Shown here one piece after another: positions 47,591 to 59,170 of a stretch of 64,000 nucleotides of DNA (position 1 is the first letter of the stretch; each line of letters opens with the position of its first letter). A program made the position numbers and the translations under genes. Source of the stretch: Okapia johnstoni (Eukaryota; Chordata; Mammalia; Artiodactyla; Giraffidae); contig CM044320.1 in NCBI GenBank assembly GCA_024291935.2, forward strand, positions 50,968,001 through 51,032,000, written 5' to 3'. Below the pieces are notes generated by a model, which did not search any database, was not told the DNA's origin, and was given only the letters and a program-made list of their open reading frames with translations.

Positions 47591-49087
47591 TCAGTTCAGT
47601 TCAGTTCAGTCTCAGTCGTGTCCGACTCTGTGACCCCATGGACTGCAGCACACCAGGCCTCCCTGTCCATCACAAACTTCCATAGTTTACTCAAACTCAT
47701 GTCCATTGAGTTGGTGATGCCATCCAACCATCTCATCCTCTGTCTTCCATTTCTCCTCTTGCCTTCAATCTTTCCCAGCATCAGGGTCTTTTCAGATGAG
47801 TCAGCTCTTTGCATTGGATGGGCAGAGTACTGGAGTTTCAGCTTCAGCATCGGTCCTTCCAATGAACATTCAGGACTGATTTCCCTTAGGATGGACTGGT
47901 TGGACCTCCTTGCAGTCCAAGAGACTCTCAAGAGTCTTCTGCAGCACCTCAGTTCAAAAGCATCAATTCTTCTGCACTCAGCTTTCTTTATAATCCAACA
48001 CTCACATCCATACATGACTACTGGAAAAACCATAGACTTGACTAGACGACCTTTGTTGGCAAAGTAATGTTTCTGCTTTTCAATATGCTTTCTAGGTTTG
48101 TCGTAACTTTTCTTCCGAGGAGTAACCGTCTTTTTATTTCATGGCTGCAATCACCATCTGCAGTGATTTTGGAGCCCCCCAAAATAAAGTTTGCCACTGT
48201 TTCCACTGTTTCTCCATCTATTTGTCGTGAAGTGATGGGACCAGATGCCATGATCTTACTTTCCTGAATGTTGAGTTTTAAGCCAACTTTTTCACTCTCC
48301 TCTTTCACTTTCATCAAGAGGCTCTTTAACTCTTCTTCACTTTCTGCCATAAGGGTGGTGTCATCTACATATCTGTGGTTATTGATATTTCTCCCAGCAA
48401 TCTTGATTCCAGCTCGTGCTTCATCCAGCCCAGTGTTTCTCATGATGTACTCTGCAAATAAGTTAAGTAAGCAGCGTGACAATATACAGCCTTGATGTAC
48501 TCCTTTTCCTATTTGGAACCAGTCTGTTGTTCCATGTCCAGTTCTAACTGTTGCTTCCTGACCTGCATACAGATTTCTCAAGAGGCAGGTCAGGTGGTCT
48601 GGTATTCCCATCTCTTGAAGAGTTTTCCATAGTTGGTTGTGATCCACACAGTCAAAGGCTTTGGCATAGTCAATAAAGTAGAAACAGATGTTTTTCTGGA
48701 ACTCTCTTGCTTTTTTGATGATCCAACAGATGTTGGCAATTTGATCTCTGGTTCCTCTGCCTTTTCTAAAACCAGCTTGAATATCTGAAAGTTCTCGGTT
48801 CACGTACTATCGAAGCCTGGCTTGGAGAATTTTGAGCATTACTTTGCTAGCATGTGAGATGAGTACAAGTGTGCAGTAGTTTGACCATTCTTTGGCATTG
48901 CCTTTCTTTGGGATTGGAATGAAAACTGACCTTTTCCAGTCCTGTGGCCACTGCTGAGTTTTCCAGATTTGCTGGCATATTGAGTGCTGCACTTTCACAG
49001 CATCATCTTTTAGGATTTGAAATAGCTCAACTGGAATTCCATCACCTCCACTAGCTTTTGTTTGTAGTGATGCTTCTTAAGGCCTAT
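47591..49087 (-). mobile_element. BovB LINE, 5'-truncated copy (minus strand)
   Basis: From the TCAGT-type tail at 47591 to the N-terminal part of the RT at about 49087. The frame at 48042-48803 reads FIDYAKAFDCVDHNQLW and [13 protein letters not shown] (YVDD box). Further frames at 48807-48998 and 47596-48033 carry the flanking parts, so it is frameshifted. Short flanking repeat TAAGTGT at 47584-47590 and 49088-49094 as a likely target duplication. Confidence 0.9.
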
Positions 49088-49097
49088 TAAGTGTAGG

Positions 49098-49235
49098 CTC
49101 TGCTTTAAGTGCTTTACCTCTGTTATCCATTTAATCCTATTACAATTCTTTGAGTTTGGTACAATAATTCTTCCCTTTTACAGATGAAGAAACAGACATA
49201 GGAAGGCTACGGTTACACAGGTAGAAAGTGATGAA
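49098..49235. repeat. MIR-like SINE fragment
   Basis: AGTGCTTTACCTCTGTTATC and TTACAGATGAAGAAACAGAC are the conserved MIR core phrases. Immediately right of the BovB at 47591-49087. Confidence 0.6.
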
Positions 49236-49446
49236 AGTATGTGCAAAATAGTACGGAATCACAGCAAAGGAAGGAGTACCTCTGCCTCAGCTGCCTGGAA
49301 AAAACCTAGCTGGGTGTGCAAAGGAGGATGAACTTTGAAAGAAAAGGAGGAATGTTTTCCAGCACTTCTGCAAGGCAGAAACACTAAGTGCTAAAGCACA
49401 GAACTTGTGAAGGAGTTTGTGAGGATTTATACATACATACGTATAC

Positions 49447-49655
49447 ATGCATGCTCAGTCGTGTCCGACTCTTTTGCAACCCCATGGACTGTAGCCCTCC
49501 AGGCTCCTCTCTCCTTGGAATTTTTCAGGTAAGAACACTGGAGTGGGTTGCCATTTCCTACTCCAGGGCATCTTCCTGAACAAGGGATTGAAGCTGTGTG
49601 TCTTGCATCTCCTGCATTGGCAGGCAAATTCTTTACCACTTGTGCCACCTGGGAA
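49447..49655 (-). mobile_element. Bov-tA SINE
   Basis: CATGCTCAGTCGTGTCCGAC to CACTTGTGCCACCTGGGAAG. Confidence 0.9.
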
Positions 49656-50880
49656 GAGAGGGACTGCTGCTTTTGGGTTGCAGGGGGCAGGGACCATCTT
49701 TATCTCATTGTTGTGCACAGTTGGGGATGGTAAGAAATCACAGACTGAAGGACTGGCAGGAACCCTAGATCTTTTCTTCCCTTTCACTTCTACAGAGGTG
49801 GAGACCGAGGTCCAGAGAGCTCCAGGACTGAGAACACCACTCTTCGCCCCCCCTGCTCCTATGCCTTTTTTCCCTTGCTGTACTAATGCTAGGGAATCTG
49901 AGGACTGAGTGATTAGGTGTAAAAGTAGGGGTGGAGGGTAGTTGTTCCAGGGCATCGGATCTTGGCATCACCTCCCTGGTGGTTATCTGCCCAGACTGGT
50001 CTCTGCTTCCTTTCCCATCTCTGAGGAAGACACTTGCTAGCCCCGGCCCCAAGACTCAAGGTCACTGAACTTGCTGTTTGCGACTTTTTCCGGGCCGACT
50101 GGGCACCTGCTGACCTGCTGGTTAGTAGCTGTGCAGATTGATCTGTCTGACCTTAAGGCATGTACTGGCTCCACCGGCAGGACCATGGGTCTTGGTGACC
50201 CACTCTCTCCCCTAGCCCTTTGGAGTCGTCCTCAGACAACTGGGAAGGACAAGTTCATTATTTGGGGTGGGATGAAATAGTTTGTTTCTTTGCTTTAGTC
50301 TTTACCAGTTTCCTCTTCTAAATGCAAAGCAACAGAAAACTTCCTGCCTCATATGCACGACTTGGGTTTGACATTCAAGGTGCTATCTTGGGGAAAAAGC
50401 TGTAGCCCTTCTTACATTCCTTATTCTTCTGTGATTCATGAGATTCGTAAGTTTATGTTATCAGAATTTATTGATAGAAATGAAGATGATATAATAAAAG
50501 AGAAGAAAGCACAAAATTACATGGAGTACTATTTTTCCATGCATTTCTAAATATTGAAAAAAGTTTGGAAAGAATATGTGAAAATGTTCAAAGTAATTGT
50601 ATCCAAGTTAGAGTATGTTGTTGATCTCTTTTTTTCTTTTCTGTATTTTCTAAATTTTCTGCTATGTGCGTGTACTATTCATGAACGCAGAAAAACAAAT
50701 ATTTTGGGCGGGGAGTGGGACGGTAGTCACTAATATTAGGCAAAGCAGAAGGCTCAAACACACACCTGGTGATAGTCTTTCTTAGAACTAGGGTGAGTAA
50801 TCCATTCTCTGATTGTCCTTGTCAGTCCAAGATTTCATTATTTTGCAGCGTTAGTTGTTTATATGTAGTTCCTTGAGGGG
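49656..50880. other. Intergenic, no gene seen
   Basis: Moderately GC-rich to about 50260, then AT-rich. Several short open frames (for example 49543-49908) overlap the SINE edge and have no family resemblance. Confidence 0.5.
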
Positions 50881-51150
50881 GGTGGGTGGATGAGGAAGCA
50901 GATTTCCACGCCAGTAAAACAGGGCATGCGGCTTTTTTCTTCGCCCCTTTGTCTGCTGGCCGCTGTGTTCCAAGCCTTTTGTTATTTTCTGCGCGGACTT
51001 TGATTCAGAATTTAAAGAAAAACAAGCGCCAGCCCTCCGCGCGCCCTCTGGTGTCCCAGTGAGGTATAGCCAGACAGTAACCTGCGAAGATCACGGCCAT
51101 TTCACGCGGCGCTCTCCCCAGAGACCGGGCGGCAGACGAGATGTGTGGGA
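50880..51150. promoter_or_regulatory. GC-rich unique patch with a CTCF-like motif
   Basis: Non-repetitive, CpG-containing stretch in an AT/repeat-rich region. At 51041-51054 it reads GCGCCCTCTGGTGT, very close to the reverse complement of the CTCF core CCACNAGGGGGCGC, so the motif points along the minus strand toward TMPO. No open frame or splice pattern is convincing. Could be an insulator, enhancer or remnant CpG island. Confidence 0.5.
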
Positions 51151-51342
51151 TTTTAGAGGAAGGACTCACACGCCAACAAGCTTGGCAGGCTTAGTCTTTG
51201 AAGCCATAGGTGTGGAAAGTGGTTTTTGAAAAACAAAGTCGGCATTTGGTATTTTTTAAAAAACGATAACGTAAATTCTCAAAGCATTCCTCACAGGTGT
51301 TTGGGGTCTAAAACGAAGAAAGTCCCATTTTGTTGTGTTGTG

Positions 51343-51500
51343 TTAGATTCTTAGTCGTGTCCGACTCTTTGCGACCCCATGGGCTGTAGCCCACCAGGCT
51401 TCTCCATGGGATTCTCCAGGCAAGAATGCAGGAGTGGGTAGCTGTTTCCTTCTCCAGGAGATCTTCCCAACCGAGGGTTCGAACCCTGATCTCCCGCGTT
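51343..51500 (-). mobile_element. Bov-tA SINE lacking part of the head
   Basis: ATTCTTAGTCGTGTCCGACT to CCTGATCTCCCGCG, truncated at the B-box side. Confidence 0.87.
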
Positions 51501-51835
51501 AAGAAAGTCACATTTTATCTACAATTAAAACATAAATCAGTACTTTGAATTGAGTGCAAATAAATTAAATGAAGGGGGTCTGAATACCTGGGCTTGACTG
51601 CTGATAATGATTTCTGCCACTTTAAGCTTTGTCAGTGTAATGTGAAAGTTGATATTGAAGGTCCTTTTTGTCTATAATTTACTTCTTTGTATGGCATTTT
51701 CATCAAATTACATGTCTTTTTCAAAGTATATTTCCATTAAAAAGCCACCAACCAAAAAAAAAGCCCCCCAAAATCAACCAACCAACCAATATAGACAATA
51801 ATTTTAAGTGTGTAAGGATCGATAAGTTTGTATGT

Positions 51836-51992
51836 GTGTGTCGCTCAGTCATATCTGACTCTCTGTGACACCATGTACTGTAGACCACCAGGCTCCTCTG
51901 TCCATGGGGATTTTCCAGGCAAGAATACAGAGTCAGGTTGCCACTTGCTTCTCCAGAGGATCTTCCTGACCCAGAGATTGAACCTGAGTCCT
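51836..51992 (-). mobile_element. Partial Bov-tA SINE
   Basis: TGTGTCGCTCAGTCATATCT to GAGATTGAACCTGAGTCCTC, immediately left of the BovB at 52052. Confidence 0.85.
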
Positions 51993-52051
51993 CCCTCTTT
52001 TTGGCCCTTCGTGAATTCTTCCAGGTTTGTTTTGCTTCAAGACATATTATG

Positions 52052-54387
52052 AAGCAGGGCAAAGGCTAATAGAGTTCTGCCAAGAGAACGCACTGGTCAT
52101 AGCAAACACCCTCTTCCAACAACACAAGAGAAGACTCTACACGTGGACATCACCAGATGGTCGACACCAAAATCAGATTGATTATATTATTTGCAGCCAA
52201 GATGGAGAAGCTCTATACAGTCAGCAAAAACAAGACCGGGAGCAGACTGTGGCTCAGATCATGAACTCCTTATTGCCAAATTCAGACTTAAATTGAAGAA
52301 AGTAGGGAAAACCAGTAGACCATTCAGGTATGACCTAAATCAAATCCCTTATGACTATACAGTGGACGTGAGAAATAGATTTAAGGGACTAGATCTGATA
52401 GAGTGCCTGACGAACTATGGATGGAGGTTGGTGACATTGTACAGGAGAGAGGAATCAAGACCATCCCCAAGAAAAAGAAATGCAAAAAAGCAAAATGGCT
52501 GTCTGAGGAGGGCTTACAAATAGCTGTGACAAGATGGGAAGCGAAAAGCAAAGGAGAAAAGCAAAGATATACCCATTTGAATGCAGAGTTCCAAGAATAG
52601 CAAGGAGAGATCAGAAAGCCTTCCTCAACAATCAATTCAAAGAAATAGAGGAAAACAATAGGATGGGAAAGACTAGAGATCTCTTCAAGAAAATTAGAGA
52701 TACCAAGGGAACATTTCATGCACAGATGGGCTCGATGAAAGGACAGAAATGGTATGGACCTAACAGAATAAGAAGATATTAAGAAGAGGTGGCAAGAATA
52801 CACAGAACTATACAAAAAAGATCTTCACGACCCAGATAATCACGATGGTGTGATCACTCACCTAGAGCCAGACATCCTGGAATGTGAAGTCAAATGGGCC
52901 TTAGGAAGCATCACTATGAACAAAGCTAGTGGAAGTGATGGGATTCCAGTTGAGCTATTTCAAATCCTGAAAGATGATGCTGTGAAAGTGTTGCACTCCA
53001 TATGCCAGCAAATGTGGAAAACTCAGCAGAGGCCACAGGACTGGAAAAGGTCAGTTTTCGTTCCAATCCCAAAGAAAGGCGATGCCAAAGAATGCTCAAA
53101 CTGCCGCACAATTGCACTCATCTCACACGCTAGCAAAGTAATGCTCAAAATTCTCCAAGCCAGGTTTCAGCAATACATGAACCGTGAACTTCCAGATGTT
53201 CAAGCTGGTTTTAGAAAAGGCAGAGGAACCAGAGATCAAATTGCCAACATCCGCTGGATCGTCAAAAAAGCAAGAGAGTTCCAGAAAAACATCTATTTCC
53301 GCTTTATTGACTATGCCAAAGCCTTTGACAGTGTGGATCACAATAAACTGTGGAAAATTCTTCAAGAGATGGGAATACCAGACCACCTGACCTGCCTCTT
53401 GAGAAACCTATATGCAGGTCAGGAAGCAACAGTTAGAACTGGACATGGAACAACAGACTGGTTCCAAATTGGGAAAGGAGTACATCAAGGCTGTATATTG
53501 TCATGCTGCTTATTTAACTTATATGCAGAGTATATCATGAGAAACGCTGGGCTGAGGAAGCACAAGCTGGAATCAAGATTGCTGAGAGAAATATCAATCA
53601 CCTGAGATATGCAAATGACACCACCCTAATGGCAGAAAGTGAAGAAGAACTAAAGAGCCTCTTGATGACAGTGAAAGAGGAGAGTGAAAAAGTTGGCTTA
53701 AAACTCAACATTCAGAAAATGAAGATCATGGCATCCAGTTCCATCACTTCATGGCAAATAGATGGGGAAACAGTGGAAACAGTGGCTGACTTTATTTTTC
53801 TGGGCTCCAAAATCACTGCAGATGGTGATTGCAGCCATGAAATTAAAAGACGCTTACTCCTTGGAAGGATAGTTATGACCAACCTAGACAGCATATTGAA
53901 AAGCAGAGACATTACTTTGTCAACAAAGGTCTGTCTAGTTAAGGCTATGGTTTTTCCAGTGGTCATGTATGGATGTGAGAGTTGGACTATAAAGAAAGCT
54001 GAGCATGGAAGAATTGATGCTTTTGCACTGTGGTGTTGGAGAAGACTCTTGAGAGTCTCTTGGACTGCAAGGAGATCCAACCAGTCCATCCTAAAGGAAA
54101 TCAGTCCTGAATATTCATTGGTAGGACTGATGCTGAAGCTGAAACTCCAATACTTTGGCCACCTGATGGGAAGAACTGACTCATCTGAAAAGACCCTGAT
54201 GCTGGGAAAGATTGAGGGCAGAAGGAGAAGGGGACGACAGAGGATGAGATGGTTGGATAGCATCACTGACTCAATGGACATGGGTTTGGGTGGACTCTGG
54301 GAGTTGGTGATGGACAAGGAGGCCTGGTGTGCTGCTGTTCATGGGGTTGCAAAGAGTTGGACACAATTGAGCAACTGAACTGAACTG
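52052..54387 (+). mobile_element. BovB LINE, longest collinear copy
   Basis: 2.3-kb copy truncated within the endonuclease (first readable part AGQRLIEFCQENALVIANTL), through the full RT to the ACTGA tail. The RT is split by frameshifts: 52850-53605 has FIDYAKAFDSVDHNKLW, and 53629-54378 the C-terminal part. The catalytic box reads YAND, a substitution of the first Asp. Flanked by ATATTATG at 52044-52051 and 54388-54395. Confidence 0.92.
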
Positions 54388-54784
54388 ATATTATGGGCTG
54401 GCATCTCCTCCCTTCTTTTGGCCCTCCTGAATTCTCCCCGTTAGTTTTCAGCACCAGCACCCTATTTCTTATTGGAACCTACCATTGTGGGACAAGTCAA
54501 GCAAGAGGTTATTACCAAGCCTGGCCAAGACAGGTGGCTTTGGTCAACAGTTAATGTAACATTTTCATGATCATCACCTCATGGTTGCAGCTCTGGGCAT
54601 TCTGGCCACTTTCAGGACTGGAGCCTGAGGAGAGGCAACTCCAGCAAACTCCCCCTTTGAAATTTTCCCTTAAGAGAGCTTCTCTAGAAGCACTCTGGCC
54701 ATTGTTTCCCAGTGTTTCTCATCCCTGTTGGGTTACAGATATTCTGGAAAACTTTCTAGCAAAAATGGTTAGTGATTACAGCAT

Positions 54785-54895
54785 TGATTTTTTTTTAAAC
54801 TTTAAATTTTGTATTTGAGTGTAGCTGATTAAAAATGTTGTGGTATTAAAAAGGTGGACCGCAAAGGGACTCAGCCATACATATACGATACTGCT
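54785..54895 (-). mobile_element. Short ruminant L1 3' fragment
   Basis: GTATTTGAGTGTAGCTGATT and GGGACTCAGCCATACATATA match the common L1 3' end. Confidence 0.65.
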
Positions 54896-55689
54896 TTTAG
54901 TATTCTAGTGTTCTGAGCTTTTTTTACTAACTGAAATCTGTTAGTTTATTACTGCTTTTCCTTAATCTAGCAGTATGTTTTATTTAATCTGTTTTATGTC
55001 TAGAGATATATGCTTGGAAAATTACAGACTGCATTGAAACTTCAAATCACCCAAAGGTGCATATGTTTTGAAAGCCTTGTGACTATATCCTTTATTTCAA
55101 GTTCTCTCAAGGCATCTCTTTATTGACTTAATTCCAGTTTTCCTCATAATTAAGAGGTTGAGTGTCTTTTCATATGTATCTGTCATTCGTACTTTCTCCA
55201 GAGCTAGTTTGCACCCTACTTTTCTTACAGAGTTTCCTGGTGAACAGCAACTGAGATGATGGTGACACCCTCATTATCTCACGATTACTAATAGTGACCA
55301 TATTTCCCGGTTTGCTTGGAACTATCCTTGTTTGTTCCCATTTGTATTTGTCCCAGTGCATTTTATTAATAGTGTGTCATTTGCTTTCAAAAATGTCTTG
55401 ATTTGGATGAAAAATTATATGGTTATCTATTACTTGAAATATACATCAAAATGCCACAGCTCCCATTCTTCTCCAGAATTTCAATCAGTAGGTTCAGGGT
55501 TATGATGAAGGCTGAAGTTTGGTCGACTTCATTCGATATTGTATCCCCAGAACAGTGCCTAATACAGAGTAAGCACTTAATAATTATGAATGAATCAACA
55601 AATAAACTTAGTGCTTGGAGCTTGGCCCATTGCCACCTGAGCACCTGGACTCTGTTAGCAAGGAACATGGAGGAATGATTTTGGGTTAT

Positions 55690-56300
55690 AAACTCATGGT
55701 GCCTGCCAAAACATGCATTTTAGATTTTGATAGATATTGTCAAATTGTTCTCTATGGGGATTGAGCCAGTTTACACTCCCACCAGCAATATGTGAGAGCA
55801 TCTGTTTCTCTAACCTCCATCCTCATGGTGTTATCAAAATCTGTATCTGCCAGTCTGGTAGTTTTAATTTGTATTTCCCTTTTTATGGAGAAGGTTGAGT
55901 TTATTTTCATATATTTAAAAGCCATTTGGAATTTCTTTCCTGGGAAGTGTCTGTTCATATCCTCTGCCCATTTTCAAACGCGTTATTGGTCTTTTTCTTG
56001 TGGATTTGTAGGAAGGCAAATAGTTGTCCCCAGTTTTTCATGTCTTTTGAGTTTGTTATTGGTGTTTTTTGTTTTCCTGGGCAGAATTTAAAAAATGTAT
56101 TTTAGACTTAGCTTGTCTTTTGTAGCTTCTGTGTTTTATATCATGTTCACCAAGGCTTTCCCTATTCCCAGATTGGAAAATAATGCTCCTGTATTTTCAT
56201 CTTGTACTTTAAGGTTTTCATTTTTTTTTGACATGTATATCTTGGCCCACCTGAAGTTTATTTTAATGTGAGGTTTGAGGTATTCCTAAAGAGTTCCCAG
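55690..56300 (-). mobile_element. L1 3' part (minus strand)
   Basis: TTTACACTCCCACCAGCAAT, GTTTTAATTTGTATTTCCCT, TTATTGGTCTTTTTCTTGTG are L1 3' phrases in reverse orientation. Confidence 0.75.
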
Positions 56301-57260
56301 ATCCAATTTCAGTGTGTGTGTGTAGAGGCTTCCCCACATCAACAAGCAATTCTTGGATGCCAGCTGGGTGTCTGAGAATTCAACTCAATTCTGACACTAT
56401 CTACCTGCTGATGGAACCAGATTCCATGGGTAAAGGGCTCAGGCACACAAGATGCAAGTCCAAGTTGTTACCTGTGCTTCCGACCAACCTATTATAAATT
56501 GGAGGGTCCTGTGACTCCCTCATCAGGTTTAATTAATTTGCTAGAGTGGCTTACAGAACTCAGGAAAATCTATTTACTTACTATATTACCAGTTTAGTAT
56601 GAGGAATATTAAATGATACAAATCAACAGCCAGATGAAGAGATCCGTAGGGCTAGGTATGGGGAAAGGACTTGTAGCTTCTATGCCCTCTCCGGAGTGCC
56701 TCTCTCCATAATCTCCACCTGTTCATCAACCCTGAATCTCTTTGAACCCTGGCTTTCTGTGTTTTTATGGAGGCTTCATTACACAGACACGACTGACTAG
56801 ATCATTGGCCATTGTTGATTGATTCAGTCTCCAGCCACTAGCTCTTCCCTGGAGGTTGAGGGGTGGGACTGAAAGCTCCAACCCTCTAATCACATGGTTG
56901 GATCTCCTGACAACCAGCCCCCATTCTTGGGTGGAATCCAGAAACCACCTTCCCTACCCCTTTTCAAGAACTGAAGACAAGAGATCAAATATCCCACTGC
57001 TCTTACTGCTCAGGAAATTCCAAGGGTTTGGGAAACTGTGAGCCAGGAATTGTGGATGAAGACCAAATGTATTTGGGAAATATACTTGAGAAAAGTATAA
57101 ATCATATATGAGAAATGTATAAATCTATATGAGTGTATAAATATGAGAAATGTACAAATCATAACATCACAGATATGAATCCAATCTAATCCTGTTTATC
57201 GAATATTCTACCTTTTTCTCATAATGGAAACTCTAAAGGGTTCCTGGACTTTGGGGATTC
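56300..57260. other. Intergenic, no gene seen
   Basis: Possibly an old LTR or L1 flank: GTGACTCCCTCATCAGGTTT and CTAGAGTGGCTTACAGAACT look repeat-derived. No gene. Confidence 0.45.
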
Positions 57261-57269
57261 CATTTCCTA

Positions 57270-57649
57270 AAGGAATTGATGCTTTTGAACTGTGGTGCTG
57301 GAGAAGACCCTTGAAAGTCCCTTGGACAGCAAGGAGATCAAACCATTCAATCCTAAAGGAAATCGACCCTGAAAGTTCACTGGAAAGACTCATGGTAAAC
57401 CTGCCAATACTTTGGCCACCTGATGCAAAGAGCCGACTCGTTGGAAAAGACCCTGATGCTGGGAAAGATTGAAGGCAGGAGCAGAAGGGGTGGCAGAGGA
57501 TGAGATGATTGGATGGCATCACTGACTCAATGGACATGAGTTTGAGCAAACTCCAGGAGATAGCGGAGGACAGGGAAGCCTGGTGTGCTGCAGTCCATGA
57601 AGTTGCAATGAGTCAGACACAACTGAGTGACTGAACAACAACAACAACA
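57270..57649 (+). mobile_element. BovB LINE, short decayed 3' fragment
   Basis: Matches the BovB 3' region from [11 protein letters not shown] onwards with an internal loss, ending in an (ACA)n tail. Flanking 8-bp duplication ATTTCCTA at 57262-57269 and 57650-57657. Confidence 0.88.
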
Positions 57650-57657
57650 ATTTCCTA

Positions 57658-58361
57658 CAACCAATACTTTTAACATTTTAGTAAATTTTTGGAAAAGGCA
57701 TTTAAGGGCAAAGTAGTCAGGATGAAAATTTAATCTTTAACTTCATGTCTTTACACCTGTTCATTTTATAATAATGCTACTTTTGTTAAGCACTTATGTA
57801 GCAAGTATAATATACACAGAAGGTTGTATAAAACATATATGGAGAGTTTAAAGAATAATGACAAAATGATACTTGCATTACCTGGGTTAAGAAATGCAAC
57901 ATTGCAGTGACTTGAAATTCCCTGTGTGTTTTCTTCTTTAATCATGTTTTCCATCCTCCTCCTCAGCAGATAACCATTAGTCTGATTTTTTGGGGGGGTA
58001 ATTTCCCCTTGATTTGCTTTATATGTTTACCACCTGTACGTATCCTTAGGTAATATATTGTTCAGATTTTTGACAGCTGAGTGGCAAGCGCAGTCATGGT
58101 GGCAGGGTCTCAGAAGATAAGCTGAACAGATCCCCTGGTCAGGTTTGGTTTCAGCAACTGAGAGAACCCAAGCGCTCCTTCTGAAGAGTCAAGGGTCAGA
58201 TCAAGAATGAGTTCCGGGAACCACAGGAGATGCCACAGTTGGACCATCTGGTGGAGCTGTAAGTAGTTTAGGTCAGGTAACAGACATCTGCAGGAACATA
58301 GTCAGGCGATGGATGTCTGCTCTTTCTCATGCTTTCCTGCCTGTATGGCCCTTCTCCTGCT
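57658..58361. other. Intergenic, no supported gene
   Basis: An ATG near 58097 in a good-looking context opens a frame that stops after nine codons. It might be a decayed processed gene copy (58090-58260), but I recognise no parent. Confidence 0.4.
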
Positions 58362-58369
58362 CTCTAGAG

Positions 58370-58694
58370 CAATGGTCCCCAACCTTTTTTGGTACTCATG
58401 ACCAGTTTTGTAGGGGGGGTGGGTATGGTTTCATGAAGATTTAAACACATTACATTTATTGTGCACTTTATTTCTGTTGTTAATACACTGTGATATATAA
58501 TGAAATAATTATACAACTCATCATAATGCAGAATCAGTGGGAGCCTCTGATCTGACAGGAGGTGGAGCCCAGGTGGTAATGCTAGTGATGGGGAGCGGCT
58601 GTAAATACAGATGATGCTTAGCCCACCCTGCAGCCTGATTCCTAACAGGCCACAGGCTGGTAGCAGTCCATGGCTGGGGGGTTGGGAACCCCTG
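58370..58694. mobile_element. hAT-like MITE with 8-bp target duplication
   Basis: Terminal inverted repeats CAATGGTCCCCAAC and, reversed from the right end, CAGGGGTTCCCAAC. Flanked by perfect 8-bp CTCTAGAG at 58362-58369 and 58695-58702. Internal CACATTACATTTATTGTGCA and GGGGAGCGGCTGTAAATACA. No transposase, so non-autonomous. Confidence 0.85.
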
Positions 58695-58769
58695 CTCTAG
58701 AGGATATCAAAACTGACTCCTTCTGTAAGGTAAAGGGAATCTCCTCAGCTCATCCACACATCAGGCCAT

Positions 58770-59170
58770 GGTTGGTGTGTTCATTTTCTACTGCCATGTA
58801 ACAAATTCCCATAAATGAAACAGCACGAATTTATCATCCCCTGGTTTCCACAGGCCAGGAATTCAGCACGTTTTAGCTGGCTCCTCTGCTCAGGATATGG
58901 TAAGGCTGAAATCGAGGTGTGGATTGACTGTATCCTTATCTGGAGGCTTGGTTGGGGAAAGCTCTGTCTCCACATACCCTCAGATTGTTAGCAGAATTCA
59001 TTTCCTTGCAGCTGTAGAACTAAAATCCCCATTGGCTTGCTGGCTGTCACTGGGGACTGCTCTCAGCTCTTAGAGGTGGCCCTCAGGTCCTTCAGCAGTT
59101 GGTATTAAAGCCATGGCTTGCAGATGGAGTCCTGTGAAGCACTGTTTCCAGTGGCTTCTCCCCTGATCTT
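58770..59170 (-). repeat. MaLR-like or related repeat, diverged
   Basis: TTCTACTGCCATGTAACAAA and CAGGCCAGGAATTCAGCACG fit the reverse orientation of common mammalian repeats. Subfamily unknown. Confidence 0.5.
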
